DNA from: Ornithodoros turicata | Taxonomy: Eukaryota; Arthropoda; Arachnida; Ixodida; Argasidae | Direction: 5' to 3' | Length of the DNA: 64,000 bases | Assembly: GCF_037126465.1 (NCBI RefSeq) | Contig: NC_088209.1 | Location: 1,178,001 to 1,242,000 of the forward strand | The notes under the pieces: generated by a model | The model's input: the letters and a program-made list of their open reading frames with translations, nothing else | Databases searched by the model: none | What the model was told of the DNA's origin: nothing | Made by a program: the position numbers and the translations under genes | Shown: piece after piece, positions 30,188 to 40,300 of the stretch | How positions within the stretch are numbered: position 1 is the first letter of the stretch | How the letters are laid out: the number at the start of each line of letters is the position of its first letter

Positions 30188-30990
30188 ACGGCACTTCTAA
30201 CTGTAACAGAACAAATTAAATGCAACATAGACTCTAAAACTAAACTGTTGACAATGGGTATCTTTCTTGACCACACTAAAGCATTTGACTTAATAAATCA
30301 TAACATACTTTTGGAAAAGTTGGATAGATATAGAGTTCGCGGAAATACCTCTACAATCCTAAAAAAGTTATTTATCTGACAGGATACAATATGTGTCAAT
30401 AGCAAACACCAAATCAGTGGAGTCCAGAATACGACCAGGTGTCCCGCCGGGCTCCATATTAGGCCCGTTTTTGTTTCTTATTTTTATTAATGACTTTCTC
30501 GAGTACATCAGCAGTTCTACGACACCAGTACTATATGCCGACGATACTAATGAGTTCGTTCAGGCAAGCGCCTTGGATCACCTGTTTGCTGCAGCAAACA
30601 ACACTCTAGTGTAATGCTCGACATGGCTGTGCTTCAATAAACTCGTACCTAACACTGATAAGTAAAACTTCCTTATATTCCATCCGTATAAAAAAAGAAC
30701 AAGGTACGACTTCACGCTTTTTCTGTTTGACAAAACACTGACACGGGTGACCACAACGTCATTTTTAGGCGTCATTCTAGATGACCATCTTTCCTGGCAC
30801 TGTCACATTGCTTTTTTGCGGAAGAAGGTTTCTGCTGGCATTCGCGCGCTAACTAAACTCAGGCACATATTTCCAGTACACATTTTGCCAGTACACATTT
30901 TGGTGAAAGTATGTCATGCATTAATAGCTTGCCATATAAGTTATGCCATTAAAGTGTATGGTCTAATGTATCACAGCACTCTATGGCCAA
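30188..30990 (+). pseudogene. CR1/L2-like ORF2: RT domains 2a-7
   Basis: [20 protein letters not shown] (RT3; the usual Asp-x-x-K-AFD is FLDHTKAFD), RPGVPPGSILGPFLFLIFIN (RT4, with PPG for PQG), TPVLYADDTNEF (RT5, YADD), TTSFLGVILDDHLSWHCHI (RT7) and KVCHALIACHISYAIKVYGL (thumb). Three frames are needed, with stops after LFI (30379) and NTLV (30614). PQG to PPG in RT4 may itself impair activity. Confidence 0.8.
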
Positions 30991-30992
30991 TA

Positions 30993-31874
30993 CAGGGTGT
31001 CCACGCTAAGTGTGAACAGATTTTTTTAAAAAATATATCACACTTTTTCCAAGATGAAATCAATTGCAATATACCATGTGCTGAAGGGCATATGCTGAAG
31101 GGCACTCCCTAGCAGGGCATTAGCAAAGTCCAAAGGCAATGTCTTAATTAACTTTCGTTAATTAACTTTTTAATTATAAAAGCTACAAAGTTGTCCCAAT
31201 GAGAACATCTGTTCCTTTCGGTCACCTGATATCGTAGCCGTTTTCAGAACAAAAATCCGTTCGATAGATCGCCCGCAAAAAATTCGTGAAGGAACGCCAT
31301 TTTTTCTTTATTTTGTTCATTGGCGCTTCTTAGAAGACGCGTATTTCCTTCATCCCTAACGGGAGAGGGGGAAGGAGCACAGTGCCGCCTCATGCGTCGA
31401 AGATGAGCGTTAACTTGTGGAAACAAAACAAAAACAAATGTATCGGGTGACTCTATCGGAACTGGCCTTATCTTGGGTTGCATTTTCTGTTTCCTTTTAA
31501 TCTTTTTCCAGGACGCGAGAGGCGATAGTGTGCTCTTTCTCCCTCTCACATTGGGGATGAAGGAAAGACGCGTCTTCTAAGAAGCGCAATGAACAAAATA
31601 AAGAAAAAAATGGCTTTCCTTCACGAATTTTTTGCGGGCGATCTATCGAACAGAATTTTGTTCTGAAAACGGCTGATCTAATTGGGACAACTTTGTAGCT
31701 TTTATAATTAAAAAGTTAATTAATGAAAGTTAATTAAGACATTGCCTTGGGACTTTGCTAATGCCCTGCTAGGGAGTGCCCTTTAGCATATGCTATATTG
31801 CAATTGATTTCATCTTGGAAAAAGTGTTATATATATTTTTAAAAAATCTGTTCACACTTAGCGTGGGCACCCTG
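30993..31874. mobile_element. 882-bp palindromic mariner-type MITE, copy 1
   Basis: Starts CAGGGTGTCCACGCTAAG after TA (30991-30992), ends GCGTGGGCACCCTG before TA (31875-31876). The arms are inverted copies of each other over about 360 bp (for example AAAGTTAATTAATGAAAG and its complement), with about 160 bp of unique centre. A second copy, inverted, is at 44560-45456. TA duplication and CAGGG ends indicate Tc1/mariner. It cuts the LINE RT thumb. Confidence 0.88.
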
Positions 31875-31876
31875 TA

Positions 31877-31982
31877 TATTCATTGCAAAAGAAAGCTCTC
31901 CGTGTTTGCTTGTTTCTTTCCCCAGACAATTCGCATTCAAATCGTTGTCAATTATGAATGTTTATTCCTTGGTCAAGTTTAA
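31877..31982 (+). pseudogene. CR1/L2-like ORF2: RT C-terminal piece between two insertions
   Basis: After the MITE, YSLQKKALRV (first the usual QKKALR motif of CR1/L2) and then FAFKSLSIMNVYSLVK are read in neighbouring frames. The piece ends at the TTAA where the next element inserted. Confidence 0.7.
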
Positions 31983-33313
31983 AGGAGCATGGAAATCATT
32001 TGGAACATATATTTTTCACCGCTTGCTATGAATATACTACCTTCATAAACAATCACACAAAATAATTCCTTTGAAAAGTACAAATTTCCCGAGAAAATTA
32101 GTTTGCAAGAATGCACTCCGCGGCGACAGTCTCCCCCAAGCCGAGTCTGGCGTGTGGTGATTTCATGTGGCGGAGCACTTCATTGGCTGCCGGAAGCGTC
32201 CGCTCCCCGCCAGAACAACAGCCAGAATCGTCTGCTAGCTCCGGAATCGTGGCGACTTACCGACTGCGACGCTGTTGCTATTTACTTGCGTTTGACATTC
32301 ACTTGCGTTCTTACACGATTCGTCTCGTACGTTTTGCTTAAAACAAGACTGCGGGCAGTGTAAAAGGTGTGGTTAGGCCTCTGTGTTGCCGTGGCGGCTC
32401 GGGTTGAGGTGGATCGTATGCGGCATTGCGGTTGTGGTTTTTGTTCTGATTGTGCTGAGGTGTCGTTACTTAGTGAACAGTGTTATGCCTGCGTGTGCAG
32501 CATGTATGTGATACGACTAAATACATTCCTGTCATATTATTCCATGTGCCGCTGTTGTATGCTGCATGTGACCATTAAAAAACAGAAAACGCTTATTTGG
32601 CCATGTGTTTTGGGGTTTCCCACAGAGATTTGCTTTGGTATCTATGTTGCTGTGCTTGTGGAGATGTTGCCCTCCTGGTATCAGTAAGATATGGTAAGCG
32701 CAATGTTACACAGCCATGCATTCATCGATCCGCTCTTTCGCCTCGGAAATGCCAGTGTCCATGCGGTTCAGAGCCCATAGTGTTGACCACGACACGAAGA
32801 AGTCATGATGGTCGACGACTTCTTCAAATGAAAACACTGCTCGCTGCGCCGCGTCTTCGTGACTATGTATTTGTAACCAAGAAGAAGCACTATATTTCAA
32901 TCCGAATGTTTGTTCACACTTAGCAGCACCGCTTACGAGTCTCCGGGACATTAGTGTTTCGAAATCGAAGCTGGCAGAGCTTGGGCTCCAACTCCAAAAA
33001 AAGTTTTGCCAAGAAGAGCAGACGTGTCGCCTGTATAGCGTTCACTTGATCACCTGTCCTATCCACGACGTCCGATGAACGCCGCCGCTTCCTGCTCGGT
33101 CGGCTTGCTGGCACCTCGACGCCGGACAAACCGCAAACGACGGCGCGGCCACATGACGTCAGCGGCTGACAGCCGAGAGAGGAGTCGTTTGTGCCGCGAG
33201 ATTCAAAGCTCTCTCGCGCGCCAGGATTGCGCGAATATGTATCACAGGGCTCAGAATCTTAATTTCTACTTCTCCTGTCTTATTTTATTCCGATCATTTC
33301 CATGCTCTTTTAA
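31979..33313. mobile_element. TTAA-type element, 1.33 kb
   Basis: TTAA at 31979-31982 and 33310-33313 flanks ends AGGAGCATGGAAAT (left) and ATTTCCATGCTCTT (right, inverted). Joining the flanks at one TTAA restores a continuous LINE reading frame, SLVK before and LCLIFQMLNG after. That confirms insertion and TSD. The inside is GC-rich near 33060-33180 and encodes no recognisable transposase, so it is non-autonomous. TTAA targets are used by Kolobok and piggyBac. Confidence 0.82.
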
Positions 33314-33775
33314 GCTCTGTCTTATTTTTCAAATGCTAAACGGCATAACAAACATCGGCACCGTGTCCATTACAAGATGTCTTCACCATATCTGTTACGC
33401 AGAGATGATTGCACATTACGCATTCCTCCCACAAGAACTAACCACAGAATGCACTCAGTTGCCTATTTAGGCAGCAAAGCGTGGGATGACCTTCCTCTCC
33501 ATATACGTCTAACAGGACAGTTACAAATATTTAAACGTAAACTACGTGAATTCTTTTTTGAAGCGAGCACTGACGCCGTATGACCATTTATTTATGTGCT
33601 CTGTATAGATAGCTGTACGGCAGACCTCTGATTCATGTATCACTCACAAGGCATTTATGAATCTGTCTGACTATGAGTATATTATATGGGACAGCATAGC
33701 AGGATTACCTTGCAGTCCCTGTAATATATGTATATTTACTACTTTTATGCCGAATAAAAAGTTTCGAGTTTCAAG
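33314..33775 (+). pseudogene. CR1/L2-like ORF2 C-terminus and 3' UTR
   Basis: YLLRRDDCTLRIPPTRTNHR and YLGSKAWDDLPLHIRL, then FKRKLREFFF, are the conserved closing motifs of CR1/L2 ORF2. The frame ends TGA at 33581-33583. The UTR ends with GCCGAATAAAAAGTTTCG near 33755. Confidence 0.78.
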
Positions 33776-34939
33776 ATCACAGTTCCATTGTTTAGCACAA
33801 TCATCTCCAAATTTGCTCTACATTTTGGTGATCTAAACCGAACTACCGTGTAAACCTAAGCAGCTCCTATATGTAAGATTTGTAGAAGAGGGCTGCGTAG
33901 CGGCTGTTCGACGTCCTTTCCTTAACCTCCTCTGCACACCGCCGGTAGGGGCGGTCGCATTCCAGGATAGCTCCGAATGCAAGTCCTATGGAGCTCGCTT
34001 ACGACGGACTCTAATAGTTATCAAAACAATATAAATAAGACTGAGTTGTTGAGATAGCTGTTCATATGACTCTCGATGCCTTTCTCAAAGGAACCGACAG
34101 TTGGTGAACATGTCAAATTAAGTTTATGCACTTCGAAACCGTTTACCCCAAAGACGGAGATTTGCAATAAAATGTCCTACGGGTCCTAAAACTGAACTTT
34201 TTTGTGCCTGGGCCTGGGAAATCATTTGCAAAACACAAAGCAGATGTATTTGGAAAACCAGCGAAAAACGTCTTTATCGTCTCTTCTCCTCAAAGGGTCA
34301 ATGTGGACAAAATATGTGAAGCAAATTGGCCTTATCAGATGAATCCTGATATCTTCCCGAGCCAACCTGTAAATTATTTCGTTTATATTCGGCATCTAGA
34401 ATGTGTAATGCAATTTGGAACATGCATGTTTGCCGTCGACTGAAAGCCACACTTCGAAAAGTCGCGACGTCAGGTGCGTTCTCTTTTGGCCTTTGTGGCG
34501 TCAACTCGGCGTCCCCTCGTGTGTTGTGCTTTGTGCGTTGCCGTTCCTGGTTCTCGTACTTTCAATAGGCCTTGCAATCCTGCTTTTTATTACTGGTTAC
34601 TGCATATGTGACGGGTGTTGTTGAGCGACCAGGCGTAGGTGTTGCTTAGTGTATCGTGAGAAGTAGAAGGAAAACTCAACGTGCGTGAGAGCTGATGTTC
34701 TGAGGCTGGAACAACTATATCTGGTTTGCGGAGACCTAACCCCAGTTGCGGGTAGTTACTATTCACCGTTCTGGATAAAAGCGCGGTGCAGTACCAGTGA
34801 CTTTCGAAGAAACAAATAAGTGTTATAAAGTGTTGACCTCGTTCTCGTCACAAATTTCGCCTACGCAGCATAAACATTTCCAGGCGCACCCCTCTGAGTT
34901 TCAGCACCAATACCTGCATAGCAAATGTCACACGCTATC
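33776..34939. other. Unrecognised non-coding DNA
   Basis: No gene, RNA or element recognised. Confidence 0.45.
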
Positions 34940-35135
34940 CTTTGAAGATGAATATCAGAAAAAGTCTGATGTTTCCTGATGAACAAGAAGCATCAGAACT
35001 TTCTCGTGTCACATCAAGATATCTTCATGCTCTAAGTGCTCGTCAGATGTTTCAGATATGTTTTGATGATGTTTTTCAGGCGAACACCATGTCGTGTGAT
35101 GTGGCATCAGAAAGATGTGATGCCCCAGTCAGTCT
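34940..35135. repeat. Self-complementary word island (TCTGATG/CATCAGA)
   Basis: TCTGATG, CTGATGA, GCATCAGAA, CGTCAGATG, TTTCAGATAT and GGCATCAGAAAGATGTGATG alternate in both orientations over about 190 bp. The island ends ten bases before the TTAA element at 35149. Confidence 0.5.
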
Positions 35136-35144
35136 AAGCAGGTT

Positions 35145-36093
35145 TTAAAGGGAGGCTTCGGAAGAAAATCGGTAGCACGCTTCTGTTACTTTTACGATAA
35201 TTGTCATGTTTCGAACACAGTTACGGAATACCTCGCATGAAAACGGCGCAGACGTCACAAAAATGATATTTGAAATGTGGGGAGCGGCGGATCTGTGCCG
35301 CCGCTGGAAGAACGTGTTGCAAACAACACTGTGCGGCGGTACTGCATCACTGGGTATGCGTCCGTTCGATCTGTGCATGTGTGCATTCAATGCCTTGTTC
35401 TTGTTTTTTTTTTTTTGTGTGTGTGTGTGTGTGTATCCAACAGTGAGTGTTGCAGAGCAACGGTGTTCCTACGCTCTTTCCGGGTGCTTCTATGCTAACC
35501 TAACGTAGGCAAAAAGAAGCGCGTACGCAAAAAGAAAGACTGAAACAGGTGTGAATATACGAGGTGGTGCAGATACTACCACCTCTGATAATCGACAGAA
35601 GAACTAAAAAATACAGATTGTAGATGAGGCTCTGGAAGAAGACTCGCATCATACGTTGCTAACACCCGCGTAACACGGATGTTGATGTCCGAACGTGGCT
35701 CCGAATAAACTTCGTCGCACTGGTCCGGGTCAGACGAAAAGCATACAGGGTCGTATTGGCCCCATGACAGAACACTGCTCCTAAACCTCTATCACCAGTC
35801 GCGACACAAGCCTACTTCTGCTGCTTCTACACACCCTGTGACGTCATCCGTCGGCTTCCTGTGGGCGCTCTGGGAAAGGGGAGTTTGGCCGCCCCGACCG
35901 TGACCCCCCTGTGACCTTACCCTGACCCCCCTGACCCCGACTGTGGTCTCGATTTAGATTTGCCGACATTTCTGCATAATACATCGCGTAAGAGGGAAAC
36001 CATTCCAGTAGCAGGTATTTCGGTGCCAACGTCTACCAAAAGCGTCGCGTAGCATTTTTTTTTTATACAGATCGTTCCGAATTCTCCCTTTAA
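35145..36093. mobile_element. TTAA-type element, 941 bp
   Basis: TTAA at 35145-35148 and 36090-36093. Ends AGGGAGGCTTCGGAAGAA (left) and TTCCGAATTCTCCCT (right, inverted): the outer AGGGAG and the inner TTCGGAA match. A GT microsatellite lies at about 35416-35434. No transposase. The right end of a related element is at 24342-24360. Confidence 0.65.
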
Positions 36094-36306
36094 GTAGTTT
36101 CATGGCACATTAGGAATCTGCGACGTATACGATAGCACACTGTCAAGAAAAAAATGCAGCTGTTAACCCAGCCTTCTTTGAACATAAAAAACGATATAAA
36201 AAACGACAAAGAGAGGGCCTGCGACACAGTGAGTGCATTTTTTATTCCATCGACCTCTCGCTATCACATTGTACTGCCGTTCTGTTGCCACAATTCATCA
36301 TCCTCA

Positions 36307-36314
36307 TCAATCAT
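36307..36314. repeat. 8-bp target-site duplication, left copy
   Basis: TCAATCAT; identical at 36345-36352. Confidence 0.8.
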
Positions 36315-36344
36315 GGGGGGGGGGGGGGTTGAAGTAGCTTCCCG
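36315..36344 (-). mobile_element. 30-bp LINE family B tail insertion
   Basis: On the minus strand it reads CGGGAAGCTACTTCAA followed by a run of C. This corresponds to the last bases of the LINE 3' end (GGCAAGCTACCTCGA plus C run) with a few changes. Perfect 8-bp duplications TCAATCAT flank it, so a complete target-primed event left only 30 bp. Confidence 0.8.
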
Positions 36345-36352
36345 TCAATCAT
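36345..36352. repeat. 8-bp target-site duplication, right copy
   Basis: TCAATCAT, identical to 36307-36314. Confidence 0.8.
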
Positions 36353-37563
36353 AGATAGTAACTAATAGCACGGTCCTTCAATACTCTTTCTGGTCAGGAA
36401 ACTCCGCTCGAATACAATAGACTAGGTCACTTAGGGACAATTGCTCCCGCTTGGGGCGATGGCGTCGTTCGGGGGAGGGGGGGGAGACACCCTTGTGGAG
36501 GAGACGACGTTCCCGCAGCTCTGCGTGTTTTCAGGGAATATTTCATGAGCTACTTTTTAAAGTTCATTTCGTGTTCATAGCACAAATAATTAATTCTCGA
36601 AACGATTCATGATTTGAGCTGATACATTTCAGTTCAATGAACGTAAATTTACAGATTTGCTGCGCATATTGCAACTTTCGTTGTTGTCTTTCTTTGACAC
36701 GGAAAATGTTACTTTTGCTCTCACTCGGGGCTCTCCATGGTGGTCGAGAAACATATTATTGCATTTTGTTGCACAGTCACTCAACCCAGTGATATATTGT
36801 AAGCTAATGACGCTTTCCGTAGTTATTGCGTGCGGGCGAAACTTTCCAAACGCGTGATTTTCTTGTTTTCCTCGTAGCAGTTTGTTGTAACTTGAACAGA
36901 GATAAAATGACGCGGTGATTCTATTTCACCGCAGACAGATAAGACTTTAGAAAAAGTACGTATAGAAATCCTGTATTTTATTCATCTAAAATGATCTCTG
37001 ACGGTATGAGAGCCGAGGGAAACACATGCTATAAATCGTATGCCTCGATCGTTTTCGGCGAGGAAATAGCTTATATTGTTTTTTGATCGTAGAGAGCAAT
37101 TTTTACACACTTTGGGAAGAGATGATGGGAAAACTCGTTGTCAGAGATCACAACAAAACGATGCAACGAGGAGATACAATGATTGGTACCACCTGAATGT
37201 AGTTTGGACGAATACTCTCTACGCAGAAAACGATATGTTGCTTTGCCGAATCCAACAGGACTCAAGCCGGGTTAATAAATTAGCACGATATAATTTGCTC
37301 TTGCTGAAGTGTGGCCTGATAGTGCTTTCAAACTATAGAATTTGGCTGACAAGATGCAGATGTCAAACTCAACGGCTACACTATCATCGCGTTGTAGATA
37401 GCCTCGGCATATGAGTCAGGTCAGATGCAGGACATTTCACTGAACAAACTATTTATAATGTGGAATGGAATTTTACTTTGGAGGTCAGAAAGAAATTTTG
37501 GGATTGCCCAAAAACTACGTTTACGGGAACAACACGGTGCTATCTGGTAACAAAAAAAAAGTA

Positions 37564-37599
<36 letters not shown>

Positions 37600-38176
37600 C
37601 AAAATTAAATAAATAAATGAAAATGAAAAGAGATAAGCAGGGGGTTGGAGACAAAATGTCTTGTGTTAGCCTTTCTCTTCAAATTCAGGATGAAGACAAG
37701 GAAACTGTATATTTAGCACTATACACGGCCATGAATGGACTCTAGAGTCTAGAGTCTGTAGTTTATGGTCCGCAGAAGCTTTTGACGCCTTGCAGAAGCA
37801 TTACAGAAAGAGAAAAAAAGAGATAAAAAGAGAAAAACATCACCCCTCCCTCTGCCTGCTTCCGGTGCAGCAAAAACTAATAGGTATGAGCGGACTTCGT
37901 TTACTAAGCCGACTTGGCGTTACATCTCCCCCCAAGCTGTACCCCACGAAAAGTTATTGTATAAATATCATGTTAAAATTATGTACATTTGAAAATTTTA
38001 CGGTTCTTAGTGTTTGATGCTACTCATGTCACACAGTGAACAACTTGAAGGAGCTCAGCAAACCACGCTCATCGCAGTACATCTACAATAAGGCTATTAG
38101 CGAATGTTTCCCGTAGACGAAGTCATCTCTGTTTTTTACACGAAGAAAAAAATACTTTCATACAGTCCTCGTCAAG
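36353..38176. other. Unrecognised non-coding DNA
   Basis: No gene recognised. Simple repeats: a G-rich run at about 36473-36483, (AAT)n at 37561-37597 and a short tandem TAGAGTC at about 37740-37757. Confidence 0.45.
37561..37597. repeat. (AAT)n microsatellite
   Basis: About eleven AAT triplets after a poly-A stretch. Confidence 0.9.
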
Positions 38177-38625
38177 TTAAAGGTCAGATATGCCGATTTT
38201 AAAGTGCGGCAGAACTCAGCGATACTCGCGCTGTGTGTTCATTACCGAACACTGAATATGTGTGCGAAATATCTTGCTCCAACTGTTCCTAGTTTTTTAG
38301 AAAACAGTTTTTTTAGTTCCCACGCCCGGCCGTCAGACTGTCGGCAAACCCTGCGCACGGGCGCACCGACGTCACTGCTCTCGGTTTATCTGTCTTTGGC
38401 TTGGCATGGACTCTTGGCTTGGCCGCTTGGCTTCTTTCGTTTCGTCCTCTGTGCATCGTACATAAGCGAACAGCTGTTATGTTGTTGCTAAGCCGGAAAC
38501 AAAGCATGTGAATATTTTTTTTTTTGGCACGGCGTCGTTTGGAAAGTGCACTTCCTTGTTCTGACCTTGCCTTTTATGGGCTCGAGCGATATGATACGTG
38601 ATATGCCACGGCGAAGTTGTCGAAG

Positions 38626-38907
38626 ATGCGACGGTGCTACGCTGTTAGAACAATTCATCGGAGCATTCAAGTGTTACCTATAATAAGCTGCCAAAAGACC
38701 AAGCAGTGCGAAGCTCTTGGCTGACAGTGGTGCCTGCTAATTTCCACTGCAAGGATTTCGTCCACGAATGTTATCATAGGTTACGCGCTACTCCAGAGGC
38801 AATTTGGAATCTCGGCACGAAATCGTGTGATGAAAATCTGAGGTGCCCGACGCACAACATTTTGAACGTGCCACGGAGGATCAAGGCAAACAACGAGAGC
38901 AAAAAAG
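38626..38907 (+). pseudogene. THAP-domain exon of the TTAA element
   Basis: MRRCYAV (from 38626) and, one frame shift later, NNSSEHSSVTYNKLPKDQAV and RSSWLTVV fit the THAP order: N-terminal Cys, then x-x-Y-x-LPKD, then R-x-x-W. PxNFHCKDFVHEC and RCPTH follow. A stop and a frameshift lie between the Cys region and NNSS, so it is not intact. The exon ends GAGAGCAAAAAAG|GTAAGT, a consensus 5' splice site at 38908. THAP domains give sequence-specific DNA binding to transposases of the P and Kolobok groups. Confidence 0.55.
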
Positions 38908-39469
38908 GTAAGTCGAAGTTCAGATATAAAAAATAGCAAGCTTAATGAATCGATTGTGCAGCTGTCCTACTGCGCTTATCCTGATATAACCACGATTAAC
39001 AACACAATAGTATTGATAATCTAACTTCTGAATTATCACAGGTGCACGCTGAAGGCGGAAATGAAGCATGATCTGGCTTTCATCGGGTGCATGAAGAAAT
39101 TGATGACACATTAGGTGCAGTCTACCTCCACCAACAGGTATGACAATGTGATGTTATAATTTGAGTATTCACCTATGTTCAACTTTTCATGTGCACTCAC
39201 ATGCAGACATCTTGACACCACTTTTAAATCTGCCCTCAAAGTTACAACTTGTGCTTTCAGGGTGGAAAACAAAGGTCGCCATTCCGATTAGCTGCTATCT
39301 CCCAGTTCAAGCACTTTTGCTGTCTGGACACTGGTTCCTGTGGATGGGGTGTTACAAGCTTCACTGTCTGATATTGAAGGTACGTTACATTAGTTCAGTT
39401 AATTTGTCTTTTGCATATTTTTGTTACTGTTAGCTGGATTACTGTTGGACATACAATCCTTTGACACAC

Positions 39470-39625
39470 AGAAGCTGATGTCGCCTCTGATAACGTTTTA
39501 GAATTTTCAGTGTCATCAACGTCCGTTGAGGAAGGTGCCTTTACTATCTGTGAATCTTCAATTAAGAATAGCCCAGAATTCATGTTAACATTGTCTACTC
39601 TTATTAATTCACTGTCTGTGTTCTG
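39470..39625 (+). pseudogene. Possible transposase linker exon
   Basis: After a CACACAG acceptor, an open frame of about 50 codons reads ADVASDNVLEFSVSSTSVEE and on to a TGA near 39623. It is acidic and Ser-rich, as THAP-to-catalytic linkers often are. A similar acidic stretch (EDTMVDEGFSSTSKLQQIIH) follows an acceptor-like TTCTGCAG at about 40357. Family assignment rests on position only. Confidence 0.25.
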
Positions 39626-39945
39626 AGAGCTAATAAAAATGGAAACTATTTATTTGTCACAACTTCACACTGGACGTGGCACTGGCTTGACATGTAAGCT
39701 AAAATACCTGGATTCTACAATAATTGTGTTGAACTTGGTGCATTACCGTTGGCAATGCCACATTCACTACATTTTTAGTGGGTCCGGTGCACAAATACTG
39801 TGTGCATACTGCACACATACAGACATACTGTTCGATAGGCAAAAATACCTGACCAGTGCTGTGTAGTCTTTTTACCCAAAGTCCATGCTCTTACTGCAAA
39901 GTCACAGTACGTAGAACAGCAATGTGCAGGTATGCTGCGATAGAG

Positions 39946-40300
39946 ATTCACAACAGAAAGAAGACTGTTGAGAGCATCTAAATTTTAATGAGACGAGACT
40001 TTCGTGCACAAGGCTGCTCTTGTTAATGTCTAACATGAAGTTACAAAATCCCAGAATATGTAAAACATGTTGTAATGTAGAGAGTGAGGGTTGGTACAGA
40101 CATAAAAATAATTATACAATCATATATAATAAAATAAAAAGGGGTACAACTCCCCCGTCAACTCAACTCGACAACTCAACAACTCTACTTATGCTCTACC
40201 TTACAACATGTCTTATATATTCTGGAATTTTGTAACTTGATGTTAGACGTCAAGAAGTACAGCCTTCTGTGCAAAAGTCTTCTTTCTGTTGTGCACAATC
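39946..40300. mobile_element. 355-bp palindromic MITE inside the TTAA element
   Basis: The left arm CACAACAGAAAGAAGAC ... AACATGTTGTAATGTAGAG is answered by CTCTACCTTACAACATGT ... GTCTTCTTTCTGTTGTG. Arms pair over roughly 120 bp with scattered mismatches. The centre has CAACTC repeats. Superfamily unknown. Confidence 0.65.

Larger units (their letters stand above)
27170..33775 (+). mobile_element. CR1/L2-like LINE, full-length in outline, with five later insertions
   Basis: Plus strand. ORF1 with zinc finger, coiled coil and FP-type C-terminus (27220-28222), ORF2 with APE endonuclease (28466-29090) and RT (29400-33583), then a 3' UTR ending near AATAAAAAGTTTCGAG at 33750-33770. No RNase H. 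The copy is interrupted at 27880 (retroposon), 28312 (MITE), 30130 (LINE tail), 30993 (mariner MITE) and 31983 (TTAA element). When each is taken out, homology continues on the other side. Many stops make it dead. Confidence 0.8.
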
